A stretch of 64,000 nucleotides of DNA from positions 31,396 to 95,395 of the forward strand of contig NZ_JAEFCF010000017.1 of NCBI RefSeq assembly GCF_016405985.1, written 5' to 3'. A model generated the notes under the pieces. It was given only the letters and a program-made list of their open reading frames with translations, did no database searches and had not been told where the DNA came from. The position numbers and the translations under genes were made by a program. This DNA is from Paracoccus sp. IB05 (lineage in GTDB: Bacteria > Pseudomonadota > Alphaproteobacteria > Rhodobacterales > Rhodobacteraceae). Positions 16,505-25,745 of the stretch are shown one piece after another (positions within the stretch are counted from its first letter, which is position 1; the number at the start of each line of letters is the position of its first letter).

Positions 16505-18871
16505 ATGTTGAAGGTGATGGCGGGAGTTGAATCCGGTCGGGTTGTGAAGCGCGATGTCTGGCAAAGGGTCTCGCGCCTGCGCCGGCAGCGGCGGATTCAG
16601 ACAGCCTTCACCCTGGGGCTGGTCTTCCTTGGCCCGGTGCTGGTGGTGGCGAGCTCCCTCCTCCTCGGGCCAATGAACCATAGCGGCAACTCGCCGGCGT
16701 TGCGGCTGATCCTGCTGGCTGACCTGGTCTATGTGCTGCTGATTGCGGCTTTGGTGCTGGCGCGGGTGATGCGGATGGTGGCCGATCGCCGCCGCCGCTC
16801 GGCCGGGTCGAACTTGCATATGCGGCTGACCGGCGTTTTCGCCGGCATGGCGCTGGTGCCGACCATCCTCGTCGCGGTTTTCGCGGTGCTTTCGGTCAAT
16901 CTCGGTCTGGAAGGCTGGTTTTCCGAGCGTGTCCGTTCGGTGGTGGGTGCGTCGCTGGCGGCGGCCCAGGCCTATGAGGGCGAACAAAGTGCGAGCCTTG
17001 CGCAGGATGCGATGGCGCTGGCGGTCTATCTGAATGCCGCGCGCGAACAAAGCGTGATGCTGCGCGATGACCAGCTGCGGCCGCTTTTGGCCAAGGGGCA
17101 GGAGCAGATCCAGCGCGGGCTGAAAGAAGCTTATCTTGTCGATGGCACCGGCCAGCTGAAGACGCGGGGCGAAAGCTCTTATCTTTTTGACTTTGAAGTG
17201 ATTTCTTCCGAGAATCTGCAACAGAGCCAGGCCGGTGGCGTCGTGCTGATTCCCGACTGGCAGAACAATGAATTCCGCGCGCTGGTGCGGCTGCCCGCCT
17301 ATGCCGACCGCTATCTCTATGTCTCGCGCGCCGTGGACGGGCGGCTCCTGTCGCTGCTCGATGAGACGACCGAGACGGTGAAGCTTTACACCCAGCTGGA
17401 AGCGGATCGCGGCAAGCTCCTGCTGAATTTCGGCTTCATCTATCTGGGCTTTGCACTGATCCTGATCCTGGCCGCGATCTGGCTGGGCCTGTGGTTCGCC
17501 GAACGCTTGTCGCGCCCGGTGGGGCGGCTGACCGGCGCTGCGCAGCGGGTCGGCGAAGGTGATCTTGACGTGCAGGTCGCCGAGGAGCAGGGCGATGACG
17601 AGATCGCCATGCTGGGCCGTATCTTCAACCGCATGACCCGGCAACTGAAAGGCCAGCGGCTTGCGCTGGAGGCCAGCCATGCCGAGACCGAGGAACGCCG
17701 GCGGATGTTCGATTCCGTGCTGTCGAATGTGACGGCGGGGGTGATTGGCCTTGGCGGCGACGGACGGGTGGATTTCATCAACCGCGCGGCTTTGCGGGTG
17801 CTGGATCTGGGCGACGAGGTCGAAGACCGGCTTCTGGACGAGATCGTGCCGGAATTCGCGGGGCTGTTTGAGACGCTGCAGGCGATCTCGGGCCAGGTCG
17901 CGCAGGAGGAAATCCGTATCACCCGGCGCGGCCAGATTGAGAGCCTGCTGGTCAGGATGGGCGAGCGGCGCTCGGACAGCGGCGAGGCCGAAGGCTATGT
18001 GGTGGCCTTTGACGATGTGACCGACCTTGTGTCAGCGCAGCGTATGGCGGCCTGGGGCGATGTCGCGCGCCGCATCGCGCATGAGATCAAGAACCCGCTG
18101 ACCCCCATTCAGCTTTCGGCAGAACGGGTGAAACGCAAATTCTCGAAACAGGTGCAGGATGTCGAGGAACTCGCGAGCCTCACCGATGTTATCGTGCGGC
18201 AAACCAATGACTTGCGCCGCATTGTTGATGAGTTTTCTAAATTCGCCCGTATGCCGGAACCCGACCGGCGCGAGACCGATCTTCTGGCGATCCTGCGGGA
18301 TGCCGTGACCTTGCAGCGCGCGGGTCAGCCCGGCGTGGCCTTTACCGCCGGGATCCCGGAGGGCCAGCTCCTGATGGATCTGGATGCGACCATGATCAGC
18401 CAGGCCCTGACAAACCTTATCAAGAACGCCGGAGAAGCCACTGACTCCCATATTGAAAATGGGGCAGGCGAGGGATATCATCCACAGATCTGCGTTACAC
18501 TTGTCTGGGATGAGGCGGAAAGCGTGATCCGCATCATGGACAATGGCACCGGCCTGCCGGAAGACCGGGCGCGGCTGTTTGAGCCCTATGTCACGACGCG
18601 CGCCAAAGGGACGGGCCTCGGCCTGCCGATCGTGCGCAAGATCATCGAGGAACATGGCGGCACGCTGACCCTCTCCGATGCGCCGGTCTTCGAGGGAGAG
18701 ACCCATGCCGGCGCCATGGCCGAGATCAGGCTCCCGCGTCTGAACCGGCGGCGGATGGGGCGCAATATGGCGCCGCAAGGGACTGCTGCGGCTGAGAAAA
18801 CGGAAAACAACTCCCGGAACGGGGCGGCTTTGGCCCCAGGCAACGGGCCCGGGAACGGGAATGGAGGCTGA
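16505..18871 (+). CDS. ntrY: Membrane sensor histidine kinase NtrY
   Basis: Transmembrane kinase partner of NtrX, linked in alphaproteobacteria to nitrogen, redox and envelope control. It has 788 aa. Two or three N-terminal helices (about 35-115) are followed by a periplasmic segment, another helix at about 305-330, HAMP (LSRPVGRLTGAAQRVGEGDL), PAS (about 400-510), the H-box [20 protein letters not shown] (about 519-538), N-box NLIKNAGEATD and G-box GTGLGLPIV. A Gly/Asn-rich tail ends the protein. An ATG at 16517 with an AAGG nearby is an alternative start. Its stop is 1 nt before the ntrX ATG. Confidence 0.94.
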   Translation: MLKVMAGVESGRVVKRDVWQRVSRLRRQRRIQTAFTLGLVFLGPVLVVASSLLLGPMNHSGNSPALRLILLADLVYVLLIAALVLARVMRMVADRRRRSAGSNLHMRLTGVFAGMALVPTILVAVFAVLSVNLGLEGWFSERVRSVVGASLAAAQAYEGEQSASLAQDAMALAVYLNAAREQSVMLRDDQLRPLLAKGQEQIQRGLKEAYLVDGTGQLKTRGESSYLFDFEVISSENLQQSQAGGVVLIPDWQNNEFRALVRLPAYADRYLYVSRAVDGRLLSLLDETTETVKLYTQLEADRGKLLLNFGFIYLGFALILILAAIWLGLWFAERLSRPVGRLTGAAQRVGEGDLDVQVAEEQGDDEIAMLGRIFNRMTRQLKGQRLALEASHAETEERRRMFDSVLSNVTAGVIGLGGDGRVDFINRAALRVLDLGDEVEDRLLDEIVPEFAGLFETLQAISGQVAQEEIRITRRGQIESLLVRMGERRSDSGEAEGYVVAFDDVTDLVSAQRMAAWGDVARRIAHEIKNPLTPIQLSAERVKRKFSKQVQDVEELASLTDVIVRQTNDLRRIVDEFSKFARMPEPDRRETDLLAILRDAVTLQRAGQPGVAFTAGIPEGQLLMDLDATMISQALTNLIKNAGEATDSHIENGAGEGYHPQICVTLVWDEAESVIRIMDNGTGLPEDRARLFEPYVTTRAKGTGLGLPIVRKIIEEHGGTLTLSDAPVFEGETHAGAMAEIRLPRLNRRRMGRNMAPQGTAAAEKTENNSRNGAALAPGNGPGNGNGG

Positions 18872-18872
18872 G

Positions 18873-20288
18873 ATGAGCATTCTGATCGTCGATGACGAAA
18901 AGGACATTCGCGAACTGATCGGCGATATCCTGAAAGACGAAGGTTACGCGATACGACTCGCCGGGAATTCCGAGGATTGTATCAACGAAATCAATACAGA
19001 AGCGCCCGATCTTATGGTGCTCGACATCTGGCTGAAAGACAGCCGGATGGATGGGATCGACATTCTGAAGACCGTCAAACGCGATAACCCGGATGTGCCG
19101 GTGATCATCATTTCGGGGCACGGCAATATCGAGATTGCGGTCGCTGCGATCAAACAGGGCGCTTACGATTTCATCGAAAAACCCTTTAATATCGACCAGT
19201 TGGTGCTGGTTGTTGCGCGGGCGATGGAGACCTCAAGGCTGCGCCGCGAGAACAGCGAGCTCAAGCGCCGCGATGTGACCTCGACCGAGATGATCGGATC
19301 GAGCCCCGCGTTCAAAGGGCTGCGCGCCCAGCTCGACAAGGTGACGAAATCGAATGGCCGCGTCATGCTGACCGGGCAGCCGGGATCGGGCAAGGAACTG
19401 GCGGCGCGCTATATCCATCTCAACTCGAACCGCGCCTCGGCGCCCTTCATCACCGTGTCTTCGGCAACCATCGAGCCCGAGCGGATGGAGGAGGTGCTTT
19501 TCGGCCGCGAGACGCCGGAACGCGGCATCGAGCCGGGTCTTCTGGAACAGGCGCATGGCGGCGTGGTCTATTTTGACGAGGTCGGCGACATGCCGACCGG
19601 CACGCAGTCCAAGATCCTGCGCGTGCTGACCGAACAGCAATTCAACCGCGCCGGGGGCAGCGACAAGGTGCGGGTCGATCTGCGGGTGATCTCCTCGACC
19701 TCGCGCGATCTGCCGGGGGAAATCCGCGCCGGGCGTTTCCGCCAGGAGCTGTTTGACCGCCTGAACGTGGTGCCAATTCCGGTGCCCTCGCTGGCGGATC
19801 GTCGCGATGACATCCCCGAACTTGCGCGCCATTTCGTGGCCTGGTTCCATCGCAGCCAGGGCCTGCCTTTGCGCCCGATCAGCCCTGATGCCGAGGCGAT
19901 GCTGCAGACCATGTCCTGGCCGGGCAATATCCGTCAGCTGAGGAATATGATCGAACGTGTGCTGATACTTGGTGAGGGCAGTGACGAGATCGAGGCGCGT
20001 GAGCTTCCCGGGGCCGAAGGGGCCAGCGGTGCCGGCGAGACCATGGTGCTGGGCGGTGCGGTGGCGACACTGCCGCTGCGCGAGGCGCGCGAGCTTTTTG
20101 AACGCGAATATCTTCTCACCCAGATCAACCGCTTCGGCGGCAATATCTCGCGGACGGCGAATTTCGTCGGCATGGAACGTTCGGCGCTGCACCGGAAGCT
20201 GAAAAGCCTCGGTGTGGTGACCTCGTCGAAATCCGGCACCCGCAGCGCCTATTTCGACGACGAATTCCAGGACGGCGAGGCGGGCTGA
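18873..20288 (+). CDS. ntrX: Response regulator NtrX
   Basis: NtrC-family regulator paired with NtrY, 471 aa. The receiver domain has Asp51 (LMVLDIWL). The AAA+ domain shows Walker A TGQPGSGKE (a degenerate final T/S position) and Walker B GGVVYFDEVGDMP. The GAFTGA loop is absent here too, replaced by RMEEVLFGRETPERGIEPGL. The C-terminal Fis-type HTH reads ISRTANFVGMERSALHRKL. The ATG was placed after GGAGG, which overlaps the ntrY end; an ATG 12 nt earlier would use a poorer SD. The missing loop suggests it does not act as a sigma-54 enhancer-binding protein. Confidence 0.94.
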   Translation: MSILIVDDEKDIRELIGDILKDEGYAIRLAGNSEDCINEINTEAPDLMVLDIWLKDSRMDGIDILKTVKRDNPDVPVIIISGHGNIEIAVAAIKQGAYDFIEKPFNIDQLVLVVARAMETSRLRRENSELKRRDVTSTEMIGSSPAFKGLRAQLDKVTKSNGRVMLTGQPGSGKELAARYIHLNSNRASAPFITVSSATIEPERMEEVLFGRETPERGIEPGLLEQAHGGVVYFDEVGDMPTGTQSKILRVLTEQQFNRAGGSDKVRVDLRVISSTSRDLPGEIRAGRFRQELFDRLNVVPIPVPSLADRRDDIPELARHFVAWFHRSQGLPLRPISPDAEAMLQTMSWPGNIRQLRNMIERVLILGEGSDEIEARELPGAEGASGAGETMVLGGAVATLPLREARELFEREYLLTQINRFGGNISRTANFVGMERSALHRKLKSLGVVTSSKSGTRSAYFDDEFQDGEAG

Positions 20289-20388
20289 GCACGGCCCGGG
20301 CAGCATCTCTGGCGGGGGGGAATTGACCTTTCGGGAGCGCTTTGCGAAACAGGGCAAATGACGGCGGGCGAGGCCAGAGGAGAACCCT

Positions 20389-21765
20389 ATGAAGGTCATC
20401 ATCTGCGGCGCCGGCCAGGTCGGCTGGCAGATTGCGCGCCAGCTGGCCGGTGAGAAAAACGATGTCACCATCGTTGACACCAATGCCGATCTGATCCGCC
20501 GCGCGACCGAGGTTCTGGATGTTCAGGGCGTGGTGGGCTTTGCAAGCCATCCCGACATTCTGGAAAAAGCCGGCGCCCGCGACGCCGATATGGTGATCGC
20601 CGCGACCTATTCCGACGAGGTGAATATGGTCACCTGTCAGATTGCCGCGTCAGCCTTTAACGTCACCCGCCGCATCGCGCGGATCCGGGCGCAGAACTAC
20701 CTCGAGACCGGCTATTCCGATCTCTACAACACCGACCGGCTGGCGATTGACGTGATCATCAGCCCGGAGCTTGAGGTGGCCGAGGCCGCGCTGCAACGGC
20801 TTGCTGCGCCCGAGACCTTTGACACCGAAGTCTTCATGTCGGGGCGCGCGCATCTGCTGGGGATCCGTCTTGGTCCGGAATGCCCGGTGCTGAACACGCC
20901 CTTGCGCCAGCTCAATGACCTCTTTCCCTCGCTTCGGGCGATCGTGGTGGGGGTGCGCCGCAATGAGAAGCTCTTCGCGCCGCATCCCGAAGATCAGCTG
21001 CTGGAAGATGATCAGATCTATCTCTTCGTCCATACCGAGGATATGAGCCGCAGCCTCGGGATCTTTGGCAAGCGTGAACATAAGCAGGACCGGATCGTCA
21101 TAGTCGGAGGGGGCAATGTCGGGCTGACGGTCGCGCGGGCGCTGGAGGCGCGGTCCGACCGGGTCCGGGTGCGGATGATCGAGAAGAACCGCCAGATCGC
21201 CGAGGCCGCCGCCGATCAGCTGTCGCGCACCATCGTGCTGAATGGTGACGGGATGGATATGGATCTGCTGGCCGAGGCAGGCGTTGACCGCGCCGATGCG
21301 GTCCTGGTGGTCACCGATGATGACAAGACCAATCTGCTGGTCTCGGTGCGTGCCAAACAGGCGGGCTGCCCGCTGACCATCGCGCTGATCAATGACCCGA
21401 CCATGGCGCCTTTGATGGCGGCGCTGGACCTTGACGCCTGGATCAATCCGCGCGCGACCACGGTCTCGTCGATCCTGCGCCATATCCGGCATGGCCGCGT
21501 CCGCGCCGTCTATTCGCTGGGCGATGGCGAGGCCGAGATGATCGAGGCCCAGGTGATGTCGACCTCGCCGATCTCGGGCAAGATGATCCGCGATATTGCA
21601 TTCCCCGAAGGCGTGCTGGTCGGCGGCGTGATGAAGGGCGACCGGATGCTGAAGCCTGAACCCGATACGCGGATCGAGCCCGGTGATCTGGTCGCGGTCT
21701 TTGCGCTGGTGAAAGATGTGCCCGAGGTCGAGCGCCTGTTCCAGGTCTCGATTGATTTCTTCTGA
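20389..21765 (+). CDS. trkA: Trk potassium transporter NAD-binding subunit TrkA
   Basis: Cytoplasmic regulator that gates the Trk/Ktr K+ channel in response to nucleotides. Two RCK halves make up 458 aa, each with a Rossmann nucleotide-binding motif: VIICGAGQVGWQIARQLAGE (about 3-22) and IVIVGGGNVGLTVARALEAR (about 237-256). Each is followed by a TrkA-C regulatory domain. SD GAGGAGA lies shortly before the ATG. Its stop codon overlaps the start of trkH (TGATG), so the two subunits are translationally coupled. Confidence 0.95.
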   Translation: MKVIICGAGQVGWQIARQLAGEKNDVTIVDTNADLIRRATEVLDVQGVVGFASHPDILEKAGARDADMVIAATYSDEVNMVTCQIAASAFNVTRRIARIRAQNYLETGYSDLYNTDRLAIDVIISPELEVAEAALQRLAAPETFDTEVFMSGRAHLLGIRLGPECPVLNTPLRQLNDLFPSLRAIVVGVRRNEKLFAPHPEDQLLEDDQIYLFVHTEDMSRSLGIFGKREHKQDRIVIVGGGNVGLTVARALEARSDRVRVRMIEKNRQIAEAAADQLSRTIVLNGDGMDMDLLAEAGVDRADAVLVVTDDDKTNLLVSVRAKQAGCPLTIALINDPTMAPLMAALDLDAWINPRATTVSSILRHIRHGRVRAVYSLGDGEAEMIEAQVMSTSPISGKMIRDIAFPEGVLVGGVMKGDRMLKPEPDTRIEPGDLVAVFALVKDVPEVERLFQVSIDFF

Positions 21766-23348
21766 TGCGGCCGCTGGCCGGGCTCCCGCGGGGTGGCAAG
21801 CGCCCGCTGTTATGGGATGTGCCGCTTCTGGTGCTGGCTCTGGGCGTGGTCGGGGTCCTGTGCTGGATCCCGGCGGCTCATGCCGCAAGTCTGCGCGATC
21901 ACCGCACGGCGCAGAGCTTTTTCTATTCCGGGCTCCTCCTTGTCGTGCTGACTGTGATGCTGGCCATGGTGACCCGCGACCCAAAGCGCCGCCATTCCAC
22001 CCATAGCCAGCTGGCAGCCCTGGCGGGAACCTATGCTATTCTGCCCATTGCCTTCGCGCTGCCTTTGGTGCCGCTGATCCGCGATACCACGCTGCTCAAT
22101 CTGTGGTTCGAGATGATCTCGTCTTTCACCACCACCGGCGCCACAGGTTATGCACCCGACCGGCTGCCGGCGTCTGTCCATCTGTGGCGGGCGATGGCGG
22201 GCTGGCTCGGCGGCTATTTCGTGCTGATCGCGGCCTGGGCGGTGCTGGCACCTCTGAACCTGGGCGGGGCCGAGGTGATCTCGGGGCAGCTTCCGGGGCA
22301 AAAGAGCCAGCTGATCGGCCGCGCCGGCGGGTTGACCGACCCGCGCGAGCGGCTGACCCGTGCCTCCTCGGCGATCCTGCCGGTCTATGCCGGGCTGACC
22401 TTCGCGCTGTGGATCATGTTGCTGATCGCGGGCGAAAACGGGCTGATTGCGCTGACCCATGCGATGGGGACGCTTTCGACCAGCGGCATTTCGGCGGGGA
22501 CGGGGCAGGCGGTGCTATATTCCGGCCTCGCGGGCGAGGTGCTGATCTTCTTTTTCTTCCTGCTGGCGCTCAGCCGTCATCTGATGCCGTTCAACCTGCC
22601 GGGCCAGGTGCATGGATCGCTGCGCCAGGATCCCGAGATCCGGCTCGGCCTGTTCCTGATCTCGCTTGTGGTCGTCGTCCTGCTGCTCCGCCATCTGGTG
22701 GCGGATGCCGGGGCGGGCGGCGAGGAAAGCCTTGCCGCGCTGATCCGCGCCTTCTGGGGATCCCTCTTTACCGCCGCCTCCTTCCTGACCACCACCGGCT
22801 ATGAAAGCATCTGGTGGAGTTCGGCGCGCAACTGGGCGGGGATGGGATCGCCGGGGCTGATGCTGATGGGGCTTGCGATCATCGGCGGCGGGGTGGCGAC
22901 GACCGCCGGGGGGGTGACGCTGCTTCGGGTCTGGGCGCTTGGTCTCCAGGGCAAGCGCGAGCTGGAGCGCATCATCCACCCCCATTCCATCGGCAGCGGC
23001 GCCGAGATGCGCAGGCTTGCCGGTCTTGGCGCCTGGTTCGCCTGGATTTTCTTCATGCTTTTCGCGATTTCGGTCGCGCTGATCACCGCCGCGCTGACCC
23101 TGTTCGGGCTGCGGTTCACCGAAGCGCTGATCTTTTGCCTTTCGGCCCTGACCACGACCGGCCAGCTTGCCTGGCTTGCCGGGGCCGAGCCGCTGTCCTG
23201 GGCGGCGCTCTCCGCCCCGGTGAAGGTGATTCTCGCTTTGACCATGGTGCTTGGCCGGGTGGAGACACTGGCGCTGATTGCGCTGATCGCACCGGGCAAC
23301 TGGTCGGGAGGCTGGTCGGCCCCCTGGTCGGGCAAGGTGGGGCGCTGA
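21765..23348 (+). CDS. trkH: Trk potassium channel subunit TrkH
   Basis: Inner-membrane K+ translocating subunit, 527 aa with about ten membrane helices and four pore loops. The selectivity-filter segments are visible in order: SSFTTTGATGY (about 119-129), MGTLSTSGIS (about 235-244), ASFLTTTGYES (about 342-352) and LSALTTTGQLAW (about 458-469). A cytoplasmic gating-loop region lies between helices of the third repeat (GGGVATTAGGVTLLRVW). It is coupled to trkA by a 1-nt overlap. Hypothetical use: K+ uptake for osmotic adaptation. Confidence 0.94.
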   Translation: MRPLAGLPRGGKRPLLWDVPLLVLALGVVGVLCWIPAAHAASLRDHRTAQSFFYSGLLLVVLTVMLAMVTRDPKRRHSTHSQLAALAGTYAILPIAFALPLVPLIRDTTLLNLWFEMISSFTTTGATGYAPDRLPASVHLWRAMAGWLGGYFVLIAAWAVLAPLNLGGAEVISGQLPGQKSQLIGRAGGLTDPRERLTRASSAILPVYAGLTFALWIMLLIAGENGLIALTHAMGTLSTSGISAGTGQAVLYSGLAGEVLIFFFFLLALSRHLMPFNLPGQVHGSLRQDPEIRLGLFLISLVVVVLLLRHLVADAGAGGEESLAALIRAFWGSLFTAASFLTTTGYESIWWSSARNWAGMGSPGLMLMGLAIIGGGVATTAGGVTLLRVWALGLQGKRELERIIHPHSIGSGAEMRRLAGLGAWFAWIFFMLFAISVALITAALTLFGLRFTEALIFCLSALTTTGQLAWLAGAEPLSWAALSAPVKVILALTMVLGRVETLALIALIAPGNWSGGWSAPWSGKVGR

Positions 23349-23582
23349 TAAGGCGGGGCTCTGACGGGCTTTTGCGCAACAGTCTGACGCTCTCAGGTCA
23401 CAACCAGGTGCGGAATCTGCATTTCTTCTCTGGAAACCATGCGCAACATTCCTATTATTCGCGCAACCCGGTCGGCTTTTCCGCATCCGGGCGAGGTGGG
23501 CTTGATGCGGGTGTTCCGCCGGCCTCACCGGATTTCTCAAACCCGCAAGTGAAGCGGGCCCAGGCGCAAGGCAAAACAAACA

Positions 23583-23816
23583 ATGGCTGGCGATAAACAG
23601 AACCTCCAGGACGCCTTCCTGAACCATGTCCGCAAGGCCAAGGTTCCGGTGACGATCTTCCTGATCAACGGGGTCAAACTGCAGGGTGTGATCACCTGGT
23701 TCGACAATTTCTGCGTGCTGCTGCGGCGCGACGGTCAATCGCAACTCGTGTATAAACACGCGATTTCGACCATCATGCCCGGTGCGCCCATCAATCTTTA
23801 CGAAGGCGAAGATTGA
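23583..23816 (+). CDS. hfq: RNA chaperone Hfq
   Basis: Sm-like hexameric RNA-binding protein that pairs sRNAs with mRNAs. The 77-aa product covers only the Sm core: Sm1 [20 protein letters not shown] (about 23-42) and Sm2 [11 protein letters not shown] (about 55-65). There is almost no C-terminal tail, as is usual in alphaproteobacteria. The 234-nt spacer after trkH probably holds its promoter; I see no clear -35/-10 pair there. hflX overlaps its stop codon, giving the widely conserved hfq-hflX pair. Confidence 0.97.
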   Translation: MAGDKQNLQDAFLNHVRKAKVPVTIFLINGVKLQGVITWFDNFCVLLRRDGQSQLVYKHAISTIMPGAPINLYEGED

Positions 23817-25246
23817 TTAATACGCCCTCCGATCCCGCATCCGATCCCCCTGAAAATTCAGTCGGGCCCGAGTATCAGGACGCGCCCGGATCTTCCGGCT
23901 GGACGGACGATGATGATCTGTTCTCTGATCTGTCCGCGCTCCGGGCAGAGCGGAGCAAATGGCAGCTGACCGCGACTGAAAAGACGCGGGCAGTTGTCTT
24001 GCATCCCGATATCCGCAGCCGCCAGACCCGCCGCCTTCCCGAACATGGTCTTGCCGAAGCCGTAAGCCTGGCTGCAGCGCTTCCGAATATGGATGTGGTC
24101 TGGTCGCAGGTGGTCAGGGTTTCAAAGACCGTGCCCGCGACACTGTTTGGCCCCGGTAAGGTTGAAGAGATCGGCGAAAGGCTGAAGGCGGAAAACATCG
24201 GTCTCGTCTTTATCGACGGGCCGGTGACGCCGGTACAGCAACGCAATCTCGAACGTGACTGGAAGGTCAAGCTCCTTGACCGGACCTCGCTGATTCTCGA
24301 GATTTTCGCCGACCGCGCCCGCACCCGCGAAGGTGTGTTGCAGGTGGAACTGGCCGCGCTGAACTATCAGCGCACCCGCCTCGTGCGGGCCTGGACTCAC
24401 CTTGAACGCCAGCGGGGCGGCTTTGGCTTTGTCGGTGGCCCCGGCGAGACGCAGCGCGAAAATGACCGCCGCGCCATTGACGAACAGGCGATCCGGCTGC
24501 GCCGTCAGCTGGAAAAAGTGGTCCGCACCCGGGAATTGCACCGCGCGGCCCGTGCCAAGGTGCCTTTCCCGATCGTGGCGCTGGTCGGCTATACCAATGC
24601 CGGAAAATCGACGCTGTTCAACCGGGTGACCGGGGCGGAAGTGCTGGCGAAAGACATGCTTTTCGCCACGCTCGACCCGACGATGCGGGCGCTGGAAATC
24701 CCCGGAGCGCTTGGCGGCAGCCGCCGCGTCATCCTCTCGGATACGGTGGGCTTCATCTCGGATCTGCCGACCCAGCTGGTCGCCGCCTTCCGCGCCACGC
24801 TGGAAGAGGTGCTCTCTGCCGATCTGATCCTGCATGTCCGCGACATCTCGCATCCCGAGACCGCCGAACAGGCCGCCGATGTCGAAGAGATCCTGACCTC
24901 GCTCGGCGTGCCGCCCGAGACCCCGAAATTCGAGATCTGGAACAAGCTCGACCTGGTTGATCCCGCCGCCCGCGAGGCGCTCGCAGTACAGGCTGAAACC
25001 CGTCCCGACACTTTCGTGATCTCGGCGCTGACGGGCGAGGGCGTGCCGGATCTTCTGACCGCCATCTCCGCCAGTTTCGAGGCCGAGCGCCGCGAGGAAG
25101 AGCTGGCGCTTGGCTTCAGCGAGGGCCGCAAACGCGCCTGGCTGCATCAGACCGGTGTCGTGGTCCGCGAGGACCAGACCGATGAGGGCTGGCAGATCAC
25201 CGTGCAATGGAATGAAAGGCAGGCGCAGGAATGGGCGCGGCTCTGA
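23813..25246 (+). CDS. hflX: Ribosome-associated GTPase HflX
   Basis: GTPase that binds the 50S subunit and splits stalled or heat-damaged ribosomes. It has 477 aa with an N-terminal HflX domain (about 60-200), a glycine-rich linker [19 protein letters not shown] (about 202-220), and the G domain with G1 GYTNAGKST (about 259), G3 DTVGF and G4 NKLD. The frame starts at TTG, which shares four nucleotides with the hfq end (TTGA) and is preceded by GAAGGCG. No ATG is available before the conserved domain. Translation is likely coupled to hfq. Confidence 0.93.
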   Translation: MINTPSDPASDPPENSVGPEYQDAPGSSGWTDDDDLFSDLSALRAERSKWQLTATEKTRAVVLHPDIRSRQTRRLPEHGLAEAVSLAAALPNMDVVWSQVVRVSKTVPATLFGPGKVEEIGERLKAENIGLVFIDGPVTPVQQRNLERDWKVKLLDRTSLILEIFADRARTREGVLQVELAALNYQRTRLVRAWTHLERQRGGFGFVGGPGETQRENDRRAIDEQAIRLRRQLEKVVRTRELHRAARAKVPFPIVALVGYTNAGKSTLFNRVTGAEVLAKDMLFATLDPTMRALEIPGALGGSRRVILSDTVGFISDLPTQLVAAFRATLEEVLSADLILHVRDISHPETAEQAADVEEILTSLGVPPETPKFEIWNKLDLVDPAAREALAVQAETRPDTFVISALTGEGVPDLLTAISASFEAERREEELALGFSEGRKRAWLHQTGVVVREDQTDEGWQITVQWNERQAQEWARL

Positions 25247-25671
25247 TCCCGTTCGCGCGGGCGCTGGCTGCGGGTCTGATCGGCACGGCCCTCGCGACCG
25301 GGGTGCATTTCATGACCCTGACCTCCGGTGTGGCACGGGGCCTGATCGGCTCCGGCCAGGGGCTGCCGCAAACACCCGGCCTGCCGCTGACGGCAGGCGG
25401 GCTCGCGCTCGAATGCCTGATTGCCGCGCTGCCGGTACTGCCGGTGGTCGCACTCACTGTCTTTGCCGGGCGCTTCCTGATGAGCCTTGGTTTTCTCGCC
25501 ACCTGGGCCTGGGGCGGCGCCCGCCTCGGCACGCTTATCGCTGCCGCCAGCGGCAGAACCCTCGGCTGGGGCGACGGCTTCTCGTTGGTTTACAGCAGCG
25601 GCATGTTCAGCCTGATTGCTGCACTGACCGCCGCCTTCGTGCTCTGGATCCTCGCGCCGCGCCCGCTCTGA
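25231..25671 (+). CDS. Hypothetical four-helix membrane protein
   Basis: A 146-aa protein with about four hydrophobic helices (roughly 12-30, 55-83, 88-107 and 120-142). I do not recognise its family. It begins inside the end of hflX (16-nt overlap, different frame), with SD-like AGGCGCAGGA before the ATG. Codon use looks like that of its neighbours. It is probably the last gene of the hfq-hflX unit; a dispersed repeat and the end of the convergent acylase gene follow. Confidence 0.7.
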   Translation: MGAALIPFARALAAGLIGTALATGVHFMTLTSGVARGLIGSGQGLPQTPGLPLTAGGLALECLIAALPVLPVVALTVFAGRFLMSLGFLATWAWGGARLGTLIAAASGRTLGWGDGFSLVYSSGMFSLIAALTAAFVLWILAPRPL

Positions 25672-25690
25672 GACGCGGCCATATCATTTT

Positions 25691-25721
25691 CCCCTGACCC
25701 AAATACTCCCCCGCCGGAGGC
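25691..25721 (-). repeat. Dispersed extragenic repeat copy
   Basis: On the minus strand it reads GCCTCCGGCGGGGGAGTATT followed by TGGGTCAGGGG. It lies just beyond the stop of the penicillin-acylase-family gene, between convergent genes. Confidence 0.75.
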
Positions 25722-25745
25722 GTTCCCCGGCGGGGCAGAGGCGGC

